NCBI GenBank assembly: GCA_015680685.1 | Contig: MNCI01003930.1 | Coordinates: forward strand, 304,709 to 328,291 | DNA length: 23,583 nucleotides | Direction of reading: 5' to 3' | DNA from: Gnetum montanum | Lineage: Eukaryota > Streptophyta > Gnetopsida > Gnetales > Gnetaceae | Shown: positions 7,978 through 18,008 of the stretch, piece by piece | Layout: each line of letters starts with the position of its first letter | Position numbering within the stretch: the first letter of the stretch is position 1 | Notes under the pieces: model-generated | Databases searched by the model: none | Told to the model about the DNA's origin: nothing | The model's input: only the letters and a program-made list of their open reading frames with translations | Position numbers and translations under genes: made by a program

Positions 7978-8926
7978 TGATGTATAAATTTTGGACACAC
8001 CAATGCCAATAAAGAAAACTCATTTGAGAAGACTATTGTCTAGGGTATCTCTCGGGTACCGAAACCTAGGAATAGTCTCAGCTGGAAAGGGCTACGTGGC
8101 TTTTCAAAAATAATAAAAAAATGGTAATTTTAATTAAAATGAGTGTTTCCGTCATTCATCGCTAGTCCATTGCAGACATTGCCATAGCCAACACTGCCTG
8201 TAGCTGCCGGAAGAGGGAGAGAGAGGGAACGTGCCCCATCATCAGCATGAGAGAGGGAAATTTGTCCTTGTTTAGTGAACCCTATTGTAGATGCATAGCT
8301 CGCCAAAAATAGAATGGAATGGAACTATAGAATCTGTGCCTGCAACTACTTGTATCAACTAGTACAACACCACAGTAGAGAGAGAGAGAGGATGAGACGC
8401 CAGATCCCACTATCACATATTGGTAGACGCATTGCTATCTCTGGTCCTATGTTTGCCATCATTATGGGTTTGTTGTGAAAAGGGAAAAAAAAAACTGCCG
8501 CCTCTTGGTTTCCTACTAAGATTGTTGACCGTTGTCCATGTAGCTTTGTTGCTGTGCCATTGTCATCTTAAGAAAAATAGAAGAAGAGAGAGAGAGAAAA
8601 CAACCGTCCACTAGTTTCTTAGCCCCAGAGATCCTTCTGCTTATCTACGTGCACCTTAATGAAGAGAGATGGAGTTGTTTGGAAAGAGAGTTTAATTTGT
8701 TAAGGAGGCCCTTGCTCCCCATCATTGATGTCGTGCTTTATAGCCACCTGCTAGTGATGTTTCACCTTCTGCACGTCAATCCACCTTCTCTTACATCAAT
8801 TTACCTCCCTACACGTCGGTGCACCTTTTTGCACATCGGTTCACCTTTCTGCACGTTATACATAATTTTAGAACAGTTTTGTTGATCATGGTCCTTGTGA
8901 TAGCATGAAGGAAGTTGGCCACAACA
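7978..8926. mobile_element. Right long terminal repeat of the short LTR element
   Basis: A 949-bp partner of 6340-7564 with the same order of landmarks. Flanking 5-mers (CCTAT before 6340, ATGAC after 8926) do not match, so no target-site duplication is visible. That fits age, or recombination between two insertions. The element as a whole spans 6340-8926 (2587 bp), with LTRs making up about 84 percent of it. Confidence 0.75.
8772..8851. repeat. 20-bp minisatellite in the right LTR
   Basis: Four units of exactly 20 bp (starts at 8772, 8792, 8812 and 8832) with the same consensus as 7369-7467. The unit number differs by one between LTRs. Confidence 0.85.
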
Positions 8927-10120
8927 ATGACTTCAAAGAATCATGGTAGATACTTGTGACTGTTTATGTACCGTAGCATCTTGGCTCAGTTAATCACAGG
9001 TGCGGCACCAGCTTTTGCAGTGACATGTAACAGCAACTGAAAAGTCGGCCTTCCACAGTTGCAAAATAAAAGCTGCAAAATCCTGTACAGTGCTCCGGGA
9101 ATCTATTGCGGAATGGTTTGAACATTTTGGCGTTAAAACATTAAAGAGCGCAATACTGCTAAATTAGGCAATAAAGTAACGCCCGTTGCAGGAGAAAATG
9201 ATACATTCAGGAAATGACTGACCTGGAGATGTTCAATATCCAGGAAATGATTGAAATGGAGATGTTCAATATCCAGGAGGCTGCAGCACACGTCTCCATT
9301 CACCACAAAGGCTGCCGTCTTTTCAGAACGTGACCCATTTCAAAATGTCATTACTGCATCAACCTCTCAGAAATCTGCCACAAACTTTTACCGCAACAGC
9401 TCTTGGAATATTGCCACATGGCTTTTCTTTGCATTAGGAACTCCCGAATTATGGGTGTCATGTTACCTTGCATAATGTTCGTAAACTAATCCATCATGTA
9501 CCCGGTTCCTTACTACTAAAGAAATAATGAGCAATTGGCCTCAAGAAGTATCTAAAATCAGACGGCTTTAGTTTTTTTTTTAAAAGAGAAAGGTAGCTTC
9601 GTTATTGATTTCTTTTCTTAGCCTTATTAACATATACACGGCGTATTATGGCCCGTTTAGTTAATTGTATCCAAGAAGATCTCAAGTACAAGGGTAACTC
9701 AGGACGATTCAAAAACGAATAACAAAATGTGAATCCCCTTCAATACACATCTAGTGATACAGTCACGGTAAATCAAACATTTTTTTAAATTTAAAATATC
9801 TCAATCATCAATAAATTCCTGCAAGCAAAAATAAAATTTAATTTAGAATAATTGAGTGACCCTGGTCGTTCCCGCTGTGCGATCCCTGGGGCGATCTCGT
9901 AGCCCCTACGGGCACCCTCCCACAGCTGTTTTTGGTGATTTGGATTTCGAAAATAAAATTCAGAAAATTTGCAATTCATATATAAGTCTTGCAAAAACTT
10001 TAATCACAACTCCTCTCAAAATTTTTTTCGGGACAAATTGTAAATAATCAACAAGACAACTAAATTTCATTGAAGGCTTAGAAATCACCAATCACCAGAG
10101 ACGATTAAGTCATATAAAAA
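8927..10120. other. Unassigned stretch with a GC-richer, low-copy-like part
   Basis: 8930-9480 is visibly less AT-rich and less repetitive than most of the window but gives no recognisable protein. A 33-bp unit is tandemly duplicated at 9208-9240 and 9241-9273 (CAGGAAATGA...GGAGATGTTCAATATC). At 9650 the sequence GGCCCGTTTAGTT resembles a terminal repeat type seen in plant MITEs, but no matching inverted end was found. A GC-rich patch lies at 9858-9935. No gene is called. Confidence 0.45.
9208..9273. repeat. 33-bp tandem duplication
   Basis: Two adjacent 33-bp units, beginning CAGGAAATGA and ending GGAGATGTTCAATATC, differ at only a few bases. The length is a multiple of three. In one plus-strand frame the units read FNIQEM / EMFNIQE-type peptides, but the surrounding frame is short. 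Confidence 0.8.
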
Positions 10121-10839
10121 TCTAATTTGGGTAATAAGAAGAGGGCATTTGTCAACACAAAATCTGGTTTAAGATCCCAAATGTTTTGGTATTTTATTGG
10201 AAGCATGAGTAGAACAAACTATGCTTTCTCTCTCAAAGATATCAAAAACTTTTATCAAGCTTTATCTCATGGTGATCATAGAATGGAAAAGTTTCATGGT
10301 AACGATACTAAATAGTAATTCAAAGGCTAGCATAATGAAAGGCTACTTAAATTGAGGAGCCATTGTTATAAAGTGTTATTTGAAAGATGTTAAACTTAGC
10401 TTTTCAAATAGAGTTAGAAAAGGAATGGTGCATTAATAAAGCAATCATACTATTTATAAAAGAAGACAAAATAAATAAAATGAAGCTTTATTATATTTGA
10501 AGACCCCATAGGATCAATTGAATAGATATTACATTTTCATGAAAAACAAAGATAAACACTACAAATTGACCAAGCATCAATGGAGCCATAAAAAATAAAT
10601 CATACAGGTTTTTATTGTAACATTATAATGCTATCTCAAATGGGTAGTCACAACATAAGAAAGAAGCAAACATAACTCATTTTTAAGAACTTCTAATCTG
10701 TAGAACCTATAATAAATGTGTTCTTCTTAGGGGAGTTGAATCCATCTTTCACTTTTAATTCTAAAATGATGAGAACTTAAGCAAAGCTTGGTGATAACAT
10801 TCTGATTCTTGATTGGAATAGTACCTCAAAGATAGTGAT
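10121..10839. other. Region upstream of pol; no gag or protease recognisable
   Basis: An Athila/Tat-like element should have gag and protease here, but no zinc knuckle or DTG/DSG protease motif could be read in any frame. A 62-codon plus-strand frame at 10127-10315 shows no known motif. Either the 5' part of the element is deleted or it is too decayed to see. Confidence 0.45.
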
Positions 10840-11126
10840 ACTTTTTGGGGAGAGTTGGAAATCATTAATAACTTCAAGTAGAAGCCCCTAGAACTAAAAA
10901 CCCTACTGGTCAACATGGAATATGCCTTTTTAAACAATGGTAAACTAGTCATAATTAATGCCAAAGTTGCTCCTAAATAAAAGAAAATCTATTAATGGTG
11001 GTTAACAAATGGCCAATAGCCTTTGCTTGGTCATATTCCTAGTTAATAGGCATTGATCCAAGGATATGCCAACATCACATTTACACTAACTCGGTCATGA
11101 AGCCATGAAGGTAGCTGTAGAGGCAG

Positions 11127-11880
11127 TTGAACCCCAAATTAAAGTAGATCATAAGGGAGGAAATAGAGCAACTCCTCAAGGCATGGTTCATCTATTCCAT
11201 TGTGGATAGTGAGTGGGTTAGCCCACTCATAATTGTGCCAAAGAAAGATGGCAAGTGGTGGGTTACATCAACTTAAGGTTGTTGAATATGGTAACATTTA
11301 AAGATCAATTTTCATTGCCATTTGTGGATCAAGTGTTGGACACCATATTTGGACATTGTTATTTTATCTTCTTGGATGGTTATAGTGGCTATAACAAAAT
11401 CCAAATTTTGGTAGAAGATTAGGCCAAGACAACATTCACAAGTTCTTGAGAGACTTTTGCATATTGTAAGATGCCATTTGGTTTGTGCAATGTCCCTATA
11501 ACATTTCAACACCTGGTCCTTAGTATTTTTCAATAGTAGATCAGTAGTGGTGTGGAAGTCTTCATGGATGACTTCTCCACCTATGGAGCTATGTTTGAGC
11601 AAGCCTTAGACTACCTTGAGCAAGTACTAAAGAGATGTGTCAAAAAAAATCTACGACTCAATTGGAATAAAAGTTACCTTATGGTGCAATAAGGCATTAT
11701 GTTGGGTCACCAAAGTTCACAAGAAGGGATTAAGGTAGACCGAAAAAAGATAAAGGTCATCCAAGGAATTACATGTCAACCAGAGATAGTCAAAGATGTT
11801 AGATCATTCCTTGGACACATTGGCTACTATCGACGATTCATAGAGAATTTCTCTAAGATCACAAAATAGTTGGTATAGCT
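11127..11880 (+). pseudogene. Reverse transcriptase domain of the gypsy pol relic
   Basis: Landmarks in order: LNPKLK and REEIEQLLKA (11127-11183), SEWVSPLIIVPKKDGKW (about 11208-11258), FLDGYSGYNKIQI (11369-11407, with the first catalytic Asp), AYCKMPFGLCNVPITFQ (about 11459-11509), VEVFMDDFSTYG (11552-11587, with both Asp of the catalytic pair), LKRCVKKNLRLNWNKSYLMV, IMLGH, VDRKKIKVIQ, and VRSFLGHIGYYRRFIENFSK (about 11801-11860). The catalytic aspartates are intact even though stops and frameshifts interrupt the frame. The conserved tyrosine-arginine block expected after PKK is lost at a frameshift near 11265. Confidence 0.85.
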
Positions 11881-12345
11881 TAAAAAAAAAGATGCACCTT
11901 TCATCTAGACCAAGGAATGTGAACATGCATTCCAATAGTTAAAGGAGAAACTTGTAGAAACACCAATTCTATGATCACCTAATTGCTCGAAACCATTCTA
12001 CATCATGACAGATGCATCTAACTATGCCCTAGGAGTAGTGCTCATGTAGTTGGATGATAAGCAATGTCCATACTATATCCACTATGTAAGCTAACGCATT
12101 TTGGGAGCACAATTAAATTACACCACTATGGAAAAAGAATTAATGGGTGTGGTGTATGATCTTGAAAAGTTCAAGCACTATGTGCTTGGCTACAAAGTAT
12201 TTGTGCACACAGATCATAGTGCAATTTGCTTCCTCATGAACAAGCTAGCAATAAACCCTTGTATCATATGATAGCTCATGATCTTGTAGGTATTGGATCT
12301 CACAATGATAGATTGAAAAGGAATCAAAAATGTGGTTGCTAATCA
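11881..12345 (+). pseudogene. RNase H domain of the gypsy pol relic
   Basis: CEHAFQ-LKEKLVETPIL, then FYIMTDASNYALGVVLM (about 11998-12048), ILGAQLNYTTMEKELMGVVY (about 12098-12157), FKHYVLGYKVFVHTDHSAI (about 12170-12226), a frameshift near 12270, and VVANHLSQLRW (about 12331-12363) closing the domain. The acidic residues of DAS, EKEL and TDH are present. These are standard landmarks of the Ty3/gypsy RNase H. Confidence 0.8.
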
Positions 12346-12519
12346 CCTCTCTCAGTTAAGATGGGATAATAAAGAGGAGGAGATCCCACTCTTTGATCAA
12401 TTTCTGGATGAACTTCTATTTACAAGAGTACTAAATGATCAAACATCCATAGAAACAACATGGTATAATGGCATCCTCACCTATCTTCTCACTCAAGAGA
12501 TGCCACATGATCTTAACTT

Positions 12520-13690
12520 TTGAAAGAAGAAAAAATTTCTTCATTGGGCCAAATACTTCATGGAAATCAATGGACATATTTATAAGGTATGTGTTGATGG
12601 CCTAATTCTTTGATGTGTCCCTAATGAAGATTAAATGCATGTTCTCTAGGATGCTCATGAAGGACCTGCAAAGGCCACTATGCAGGGAGATGTATGACCA
12701 TAAAAATCCTAATGGCAGGATACTATTGGCCTAGAATCTTTGAATGTTGTCAACAAGATGGTGAGATAACCACTTGAATGAAAAGTCCTCAATAATGGAT
12801 TTAATAATTTGAGGATTTTGATATATGGGGCATTGACTTCATGGGTTCCATCACACTAATGGCCAATGGAAAGATGCATATCATCATAGTAGTCGACTAT
12901 TGCACAAAATGGGTAGAAGTAGTAACTATTATTGATTGTACATTATCCACTATTGCTAGATTTATACAACAAAATGTTGTAAATAGGTTTGGGGGACTAT
13001 GTACACTAATTTTTGACAATGGAACCCATTCCACAGGTGTCACTTTTAGAAAGTTGATGTAATGTTTGGGGGTTGAATAAAAATTAACAACACCCTACCA
13101 TCCCCAACAAAATGGTCAAGTAGATGTAACTAACTAAGAGATCAAAAAGATCTTAACAAGAACCATAAGCAAATATAGGAGAGATTGGAACACCAAACTC
13201 AATAATGCCCTCTAGGCCTATCACTCAACATGAAAACTCCTTATTGGCTACTCTCCCTATGAGTTGGTATACAGAAAACTTCCAACACTCTTGATTTAGT
13301 CCAAGCTCTGTACACTCTCAACAGCTTGTGATTTGAATCTTGACCTAAGATTAGTATAGAAACAAAGATTGATCAACTTGAATATGCTAGATAAAAATCT
13401 ATTGGTGGCCTTATCTTTGAATGAGATGCACAAGGTATTCAATAAGCAACATCATGACCTCAAAATACAGAAAGTAACATTTCAACTAGGAGATAAAATT
13501 CTCTATTGGAACCCCACACATGTACCCCAAAAGACAAAATTCCAACCATTGTGGAAGTGACCTTATATAATTGATCAAACCTTTTCCTTTGGGGCCATGT
13601 TAATCTACAAACCTAAAAGCCCAAATAAAAAGTAGTTGATCAACATCCAGCAAGTGAAACCTTTCCTAGAGTTAAGACAAGCCAGTGCAA
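12520..13690 (+). pseudogene. Integrase domain of the gypsy pol relic
   Basis: N-terminal zinc-finger part AHEGPAK with a frameshift to HYAGR...ILMAGYYWPRIFECC (12650-12755). The core begins FDIWGIDFMGS (about 12817-12849, first Asp), then VVDYCTKWVEV, IFDNGTHSTG (about 13010-13039, second Asp) and TPYHPQQNGQVDVTN (about 13093-13137). In the last motif the usual catalytic Glu after GQ is replaced by Asp. The C-terminal region reads HHDLKIQKVTFQLGDKILYW, LWK-PYIIDQTFSFGA and QVKPFLELRQ. The pieces lie in several frames. The host-side partners are unknown. Confidence 0.8.
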
Positions 13691-14415
13691 CTACCATCCC
13701 AATGAATGAACAACCATGTTTCATTTTTTGAATCTCCTCCTTCCAAATTATTTATGGGGGAGATGTCCATCCATGCTAATCATCCATATGGCTTCTTCAT
13801 TTTTCTACTTTTTTTTTCACATTTTTAATTTTAGAAGTTATTTATTTTACAAATTTTTTATTTTCAAAATTTTTCCCAATTTTTTAGCATCATTAGTACC
13901 TTTGAACCTTTATTGATTATTTTACACTATTCCATATATTTTACTTTCTTTTTGTTAAGTGTGAATTTTCATTATTTTTGCTAATAAAAGTACCTTATTG
14001 CCACAGGACACAGTGCCATTGTTGCTATTTACTATTGATGGTTTGTGCTTAATGTTCTGATTGTTGATGTCTAGTTTCTATTTTTAAATTCTAATGTATG
14101 ATGACTATGACATGGTTTATTTTTTATAGAACAAGTAGTGAGTCCATGTCATCTACCCATCCAATAAACTCTATGATTTTCCTTGTTTTGGGAGTTTGAG
14201 GTCCCTTCCATTAAAGAAAATTTTAATTAATTGGTGACCTTAGTAGTTCTAGAATTGGGAAAGATTCAAAGGTTTATAGAGGATGTGACTTTAAGGGGAC
14301 TTAATTCTCATACTCTTCTATTTATTTGAGTGCTTAGGTGTTTTTCATGAACTTCTTAGCAATTCATTCCAACCACTAATATAAAGTCAAATAAAGTCTT
14401 TGCATGGTGTGGTTC

Positions 14416-14446
<31 letters not shown>

Positions 14447-15240
14447 NAGAGAGAGAGAGAGAGAGAGAGAAGAAACAAAAAAAAGCATGATGGGAATTCA
14501 AAGCATTGGCTATGGTACTAGAAAAGCATGAACCCATGCCTAAAGGTTGCCTCTAACTAGGCCCTCTCTCTCTTACTTCCTACTTCTCTTTTCTTCTCTT
14601 TTTGGAATGGTGGTTGTTTTACGGAAGCACTCTTGGGTCTTGGATGAGTAGATTGGTCTTGGAGTGGTGATGCAAAGTCGCTGAAAGAGGTTGGTTTTGA
14701 TCAAGACTAAGGATGAATCTTCTTACAACCTCAATTCAGGATTCCATCCCACCTTCTTAGTCATCCATTTATGCTACCATAACTCACCTCACTACCAGTT
14801 TCTATGTTATGATTGATTTCTTAGTTTGACATATTGGAATTCATGGATAAATTCTTTTTGGTTGGTCCTTAACTTTTCATGATCATTAATCAATTGTGGG
14901 GTCCAAAGAAAATTGGGGTTATGCAAGGGCAACACAAGTAGATGCCTGTTATGGGATGGACCCACTTACACATCTCTTGGTTTGGTTAGTTAAGTCCCTT
15001 ACCTTTGACATTGTTACAATCCTATCTTTCACATATTCCATTGTGCAAACCACTCTCTACTTCTTTAACTCTCATTTTCCATCCCATTTTACTATTTTCC
15101 TAGTTTTCTTAATTTTTGGGACTTCAACATGCTCCTCTCACATTTTCATCATGTTCGTGGCTATTTGGGCTTCCATTTGATTCTAATTTTGTTCAAAATC
15201 TCTTTGTAATTTCAAGTTTTAACCAAGTTAATGAAAATGA
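13691..15240. other. Non-coding spacer after pol, with purine tract and (AG)n
   Basis: No conserved coding region. ATGGGGGAGA followed by TGTCC at about 13755-13767 looks like a polypurine tract followed by an LTR-type TG start, but no second LTR copy could be matched. 13790-13980 is T-rich. Open frames at 13716-13916 and 14896-15180 are hydrophobic but compositionally driven. Athila/Tat-type elements often have long spacers between pol and the 3' LTR. Confidence 0.5.
14423..14472. repeat. (AG)n microsatellite with one ambiguous base
   Basis: About 25 AG dinucleotides, interrupted by an N at 14447. The N is probably an assembly or base-calling gap in the simple repeat, so the true tract length is uncertain. 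Confidence 0.95.
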
Positions 15241-15257
15241 ATGGTGGCCAACTATTG

Positions 15258-15347
15258 TGTCGACAAGGCCCCATTAACACAGCAGACCATGTTGACTAGG
15301 CCTTGTCGATAAGGCCCCGTTAACACAACAAAAGCATAGTATAAATA
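15258..15347 (+). promoter_or_regulatory. LTR-like promoter block upstream of the coiled-coil frame
   Basis: Two tandem units (starts 15258 and 15304, period 46) share TGTCGAYAAGGCCCCRTTAA. The second is part of an inverted repeat GGCCTT-gtcgat-AAGGCC (15299-15316). TATAAATAC follows at 15340-15348. The same ingredients (GGCCTTGTCGAC, GTTAACA, then TATAAATAC) occur in the same order at 18082-18154 in LTR A. Beyond the TATA box the two sequences stop matching, and the broken reading frame starts within about 15-60 bases. This fits a promoter for that frame, or a 5' LTR remnant. Confidence 0.5.
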
Positions 15348-15359
15348 CTGTTGAACACT

Positions 15360-17812
15360 TTGAATTTTTTGCATTTGGTCCATAGTGCTAGTATCCTACT
15401 AAGTAGATGCCATTGCATAGGTCCTTGGGTTGTCTGACATAGGAACATAGTTGGCAGAGCTATCAACACAAGTTGAGCTTGATGAAAAAAAGGAGCAAAC
15501 TTAGTGGTGTTATGGAGTTAACTGCAAGGAGTTTGGTGCACTCATACTAGTAGAGCGAGTCTATTTTAAGATAGTGGCCTACCACCTCAATCCAATAGTG
15601 AGGCCCAGTAAGGTGATAGCCTTCTCTACCTGAGCATGCACTACTCTAAGTAAAAAAATTTTAGCAAATTTTCCACAACTTATCTATCTAGAGATAGAGA
15701 AGCACTTCAAGGAGAATGGACATGCAAGAAAGACCTTACCTTTTCCCTACCTGATTAGAAAATTATGCAAAATGACAAGAATAGTTTGCTACACAAATTA
15801 TATACTCAAGCATACTCCTAATGCTTCATGGATCAAGATGATGAGGGATAAGATTCTTGCCACAACAATAGAAGAGGAATAGCAATGACCACCTCCACCA
15901 CCTACTCATGAGCAAACATCGAAGGCCCATAGTGTAGTTGAGCAGATGTAAAAAATCCAAGATCAGCTCTTGCAACAATGAGAGCAATAGGCAAGAACTA
16001 GGGGTGAAGACCCATCTATGTATAGACTAGCCATGAGTCATCTCAAAGAAGTGGCTTGTACAATAAGCTAGATGGAGGGAGGTGGATCAATGATATCTGC
16101 CAAACGAACATAATTTCATGTGAGGTTAAATTAAAGTGCCTAAGAGGTGATGGTGTCTCTCTCTCATTATCATCTATTCCCAAAAATATCTAGGAATATC
16201 ACCTCCTTTTTAGTGGGCTTGGAGGAGGGTGAGGAGGCAACTATATTAGTGATGTAGTACTAGGGGTAAGAGACAAATATAGAGATCATTGCTGATCAAG
16301 TTGTTGAGGTGTTAAACACACCTAAAGTGCCTAAAATAGATGTTTCTACACTAAGAGATGTGTAGGCATTCGTAGGAACAATCAAGAGGTGATTGAGTGC
16401 AGCCTAGCATGAAGAACTACTAGACTAGCTAGTGGGAACTAGGCAAATGATCTCGGATATCTTTGATTTTTTAGATACCATCACTGCAACCTAGTCAAAG
16501 TTGCTAGAAGCAAAGTGAAGGTGCCTCATCTTAGAGGGGTAACTTGAAACAGGTCAAGCACATATCAAAGCTTGGTTGCAAAAGTTGTTGAGTTTTGTGT
16601 TCCAATTACTGACCTTACTTTTATTAACCCTAATTGACATGAGATAGAGCTTTTTAGTAGCTTCAAGAATAGCTAAAAAGTGTTGAGGGAGAAATGGTAA
16701 TGAAAATATTCAATTAGTTAGTAGTAGAAGCTAAAACTCATGCAGTACAGAAGAACTTGATGTAGATGTGTCAAGAAAATGAGTCCTTGACCATAGAAAA
16801 TCATTTCCTATGGAACATTGATGTACCAAAACAATAGCTAGAAGAATTTATCCATTAATAGTAGGAGCAGCTCATCAAGGAAAATGTCAAATTTAGGAGA
16901 TTAGCAGTGGAGAATAATAATAGCTCCATGGAGGAGGTCTGCATCTTACACTAGCAATTGGCCATCAAGATTGCTACTTGGAAAAACAAGGCTCTAAAAT
17001 TTGAAAAAAGTTAAAAATCATTATAGAGAATAGGTTTTCCTAAAAAAGGAGGTAAATGAAAAGCATATCCAACTAGTGAATGCAAAGGTTATTGAGGTCC
17101 TCCAGCAACTCCAACAAGATAGAGAAATGTGGAAATCCATCATCGACGGAATTGATGCCTACAATAATGCAAAAATCCATAGAAGAAGTTGCAGATTGAG
17201 GAAATAATGGAGTACATGGAGCTATCCAACCTTTGTTATGTAACCCTAACAATGCTAACTACCAAATAACTACAATCTGAGCTTGAGAAGCAAGTGGCTA
17301 GCTCATGCTTTTTGTACAAGGTTGAGTTCAAGACTCATAAAGACACCAAGCAAAAGCTTACAATGGAAAATGTTGAACTCGAGGTTTTCAAGGTAAAATT
17401 CATTAATTAAAGATCAGTCATAGAGAACCTATCCATATAAATGAATGACTACCAAGTGCTACAAGACACATTCTAAGTGCTCAACATTGAGCACAAGCAA
17501 TTTGTAGCCTAGTTTGTTAATGTTAAGGAGTTGCTTCCAGTTTTGCCTTGTCCTTGGGATGTTCCAACCTTGGCCCACATCGACAAAGCTACATGGACCA
17601 TGAATGATCCTAGGAGTAAAGAAGAGAGAATGAAGACATTAATAGATGATTTTTTCCTTTCACCTTAAGTCACAGTAGTAGTAGGACAACCATAGCTTCC
17701 TTGGCCACCACACATGCTTGAAGCTGGTGAAGGTCCTTTAGCCACCACCACTTTGGATTGTCTAACCTTCTCCGCCAACTTTGTCATCAAAGAATGTGCT
17801 ATTCAATTTTGA
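15360..17812 (+). pseudogene. Broken 2.4-kb reading frame: plant-transposon-like domain plus coiled coil
   Basis: One frame runs from about 15361 to 16580 through more than twenty stops, mostly TAG or TAA where Gln would fit. It then continues in other frames (shifts near 16580, 17035 and 17170) to a stop at 17810-17812. The N-terminal part reads VLGLSDIGT, LAELSTQVELLDEKKEQT, VERVYFKIVAYHLNP and KTLPFPYLIRKLCK. Its pattern (bulky residues, HLNP, then LPFPyLI-LC) resembles the family called putative plant transposon protein. A proline run (PPPPP, about 15890) follows, then long Glu/Gln/Lys-rich segments such as QLEQLIKEN-like and LEKQVASS text, typical of coiled coil. The last part reads PCPWDVPTLAHIDKATW. 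It lies between pol and LTR A, the position of the extra or env-like ORF in Athila/Tat elements. No transmembrane or zinc motif seen. Function unknown. Confidence 0.55.
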
Positions 17813-17996
17813 AGAATCATGTCATGTTGTTCAATTTTATGTCATGAACAACATAATTTTTGTAATGTGTTGGTCTGTACACTAGGCACTCAGTTTTGTT
17901 ATGTCTATGTTGTTTTGTTTTGTTATGTTGGAAGCTAGTCAATAATCCCATACCTTTCCAATTTTGTAAAGAAATTGATGATGAGTTTTCATTTAG

Positions 17997-18008
17997 TTGT
18001 GGGGGGTA
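17997..18008 (+). other. Polypurine-tract-like sequence before LTR A
   Basis: GTGGGGGGTA directly precedes TGATGAGTTTTAG, the inferred start of LTR A. A G-rich purine run abutting a TG start is the usual plus-strand primer layout at a 3' LTR, which supports reading LTR A as a 3' LTR. Confidence 0.5.

Larger units (their letters stand above)
10840..13690 (+). pseudogene. Degenerate Ty3/gypsy pol (Athila/Tat-like)
   Basis: A plus-strand polyprotein relic with reverse transcriptase, RNase H and integrase in Ty3/gypsy order. It starts with the linker block KPLELKTLLVNMEYAFL (about 10885-10932), typical of plant Athila/Tat-type pol before RT, and ends with the integrase C-terminus KPFLELRQ near 13680. 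Many in-frame stops sit where relatives carry Gln, Arg or Trp, consistent with C-to-T / G-to-A decay of a methylated element, and several frameshifts occur (near 11270, 12270, 12690 and 13280). No functional protein can result. Protease and gag were not found upstream. Downstream lies a non-coding spacer, then another broken reading frame and an LTR, which may belong to the same element. Lineage assignment rests on motif style, not on a tree. Confidence 0.85.

Noticed and set aside
7566-8023. Minus-strand frames rich in Phe, Leu, Ser and Tyr
   Set aside because: Products of the A-rich core read on the T-rich strand; low complexity with hydrophobic content from composition only, not real membrane proteins.
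8420-8885. Plus-strand frames of 64 and 78 codons
   Set aside because: Inside the right LTR, partly across the minisatellite; not conserved in the left LTR.
9650-9672. MITE terminal repeat starting GGCCCGTTTAGTT
   Set aside because: No matching inverted end was found within the next few hundred bases and no target-site duplication could be seen.
10127-10315. 62-codon plus-strand frame upstream of pol as a gag remnant
   Set aside because: No zinc knuckle or gag-like pattern; could not be linked to pol or to any known family.
13716-15180. Hydrophobic open frames after pol as an envelope-like gene
   Set aside because: The hydrophobicity follows from T-rich composition; there is no signal peptide plus ectodomain arrangement, and the frames are short.
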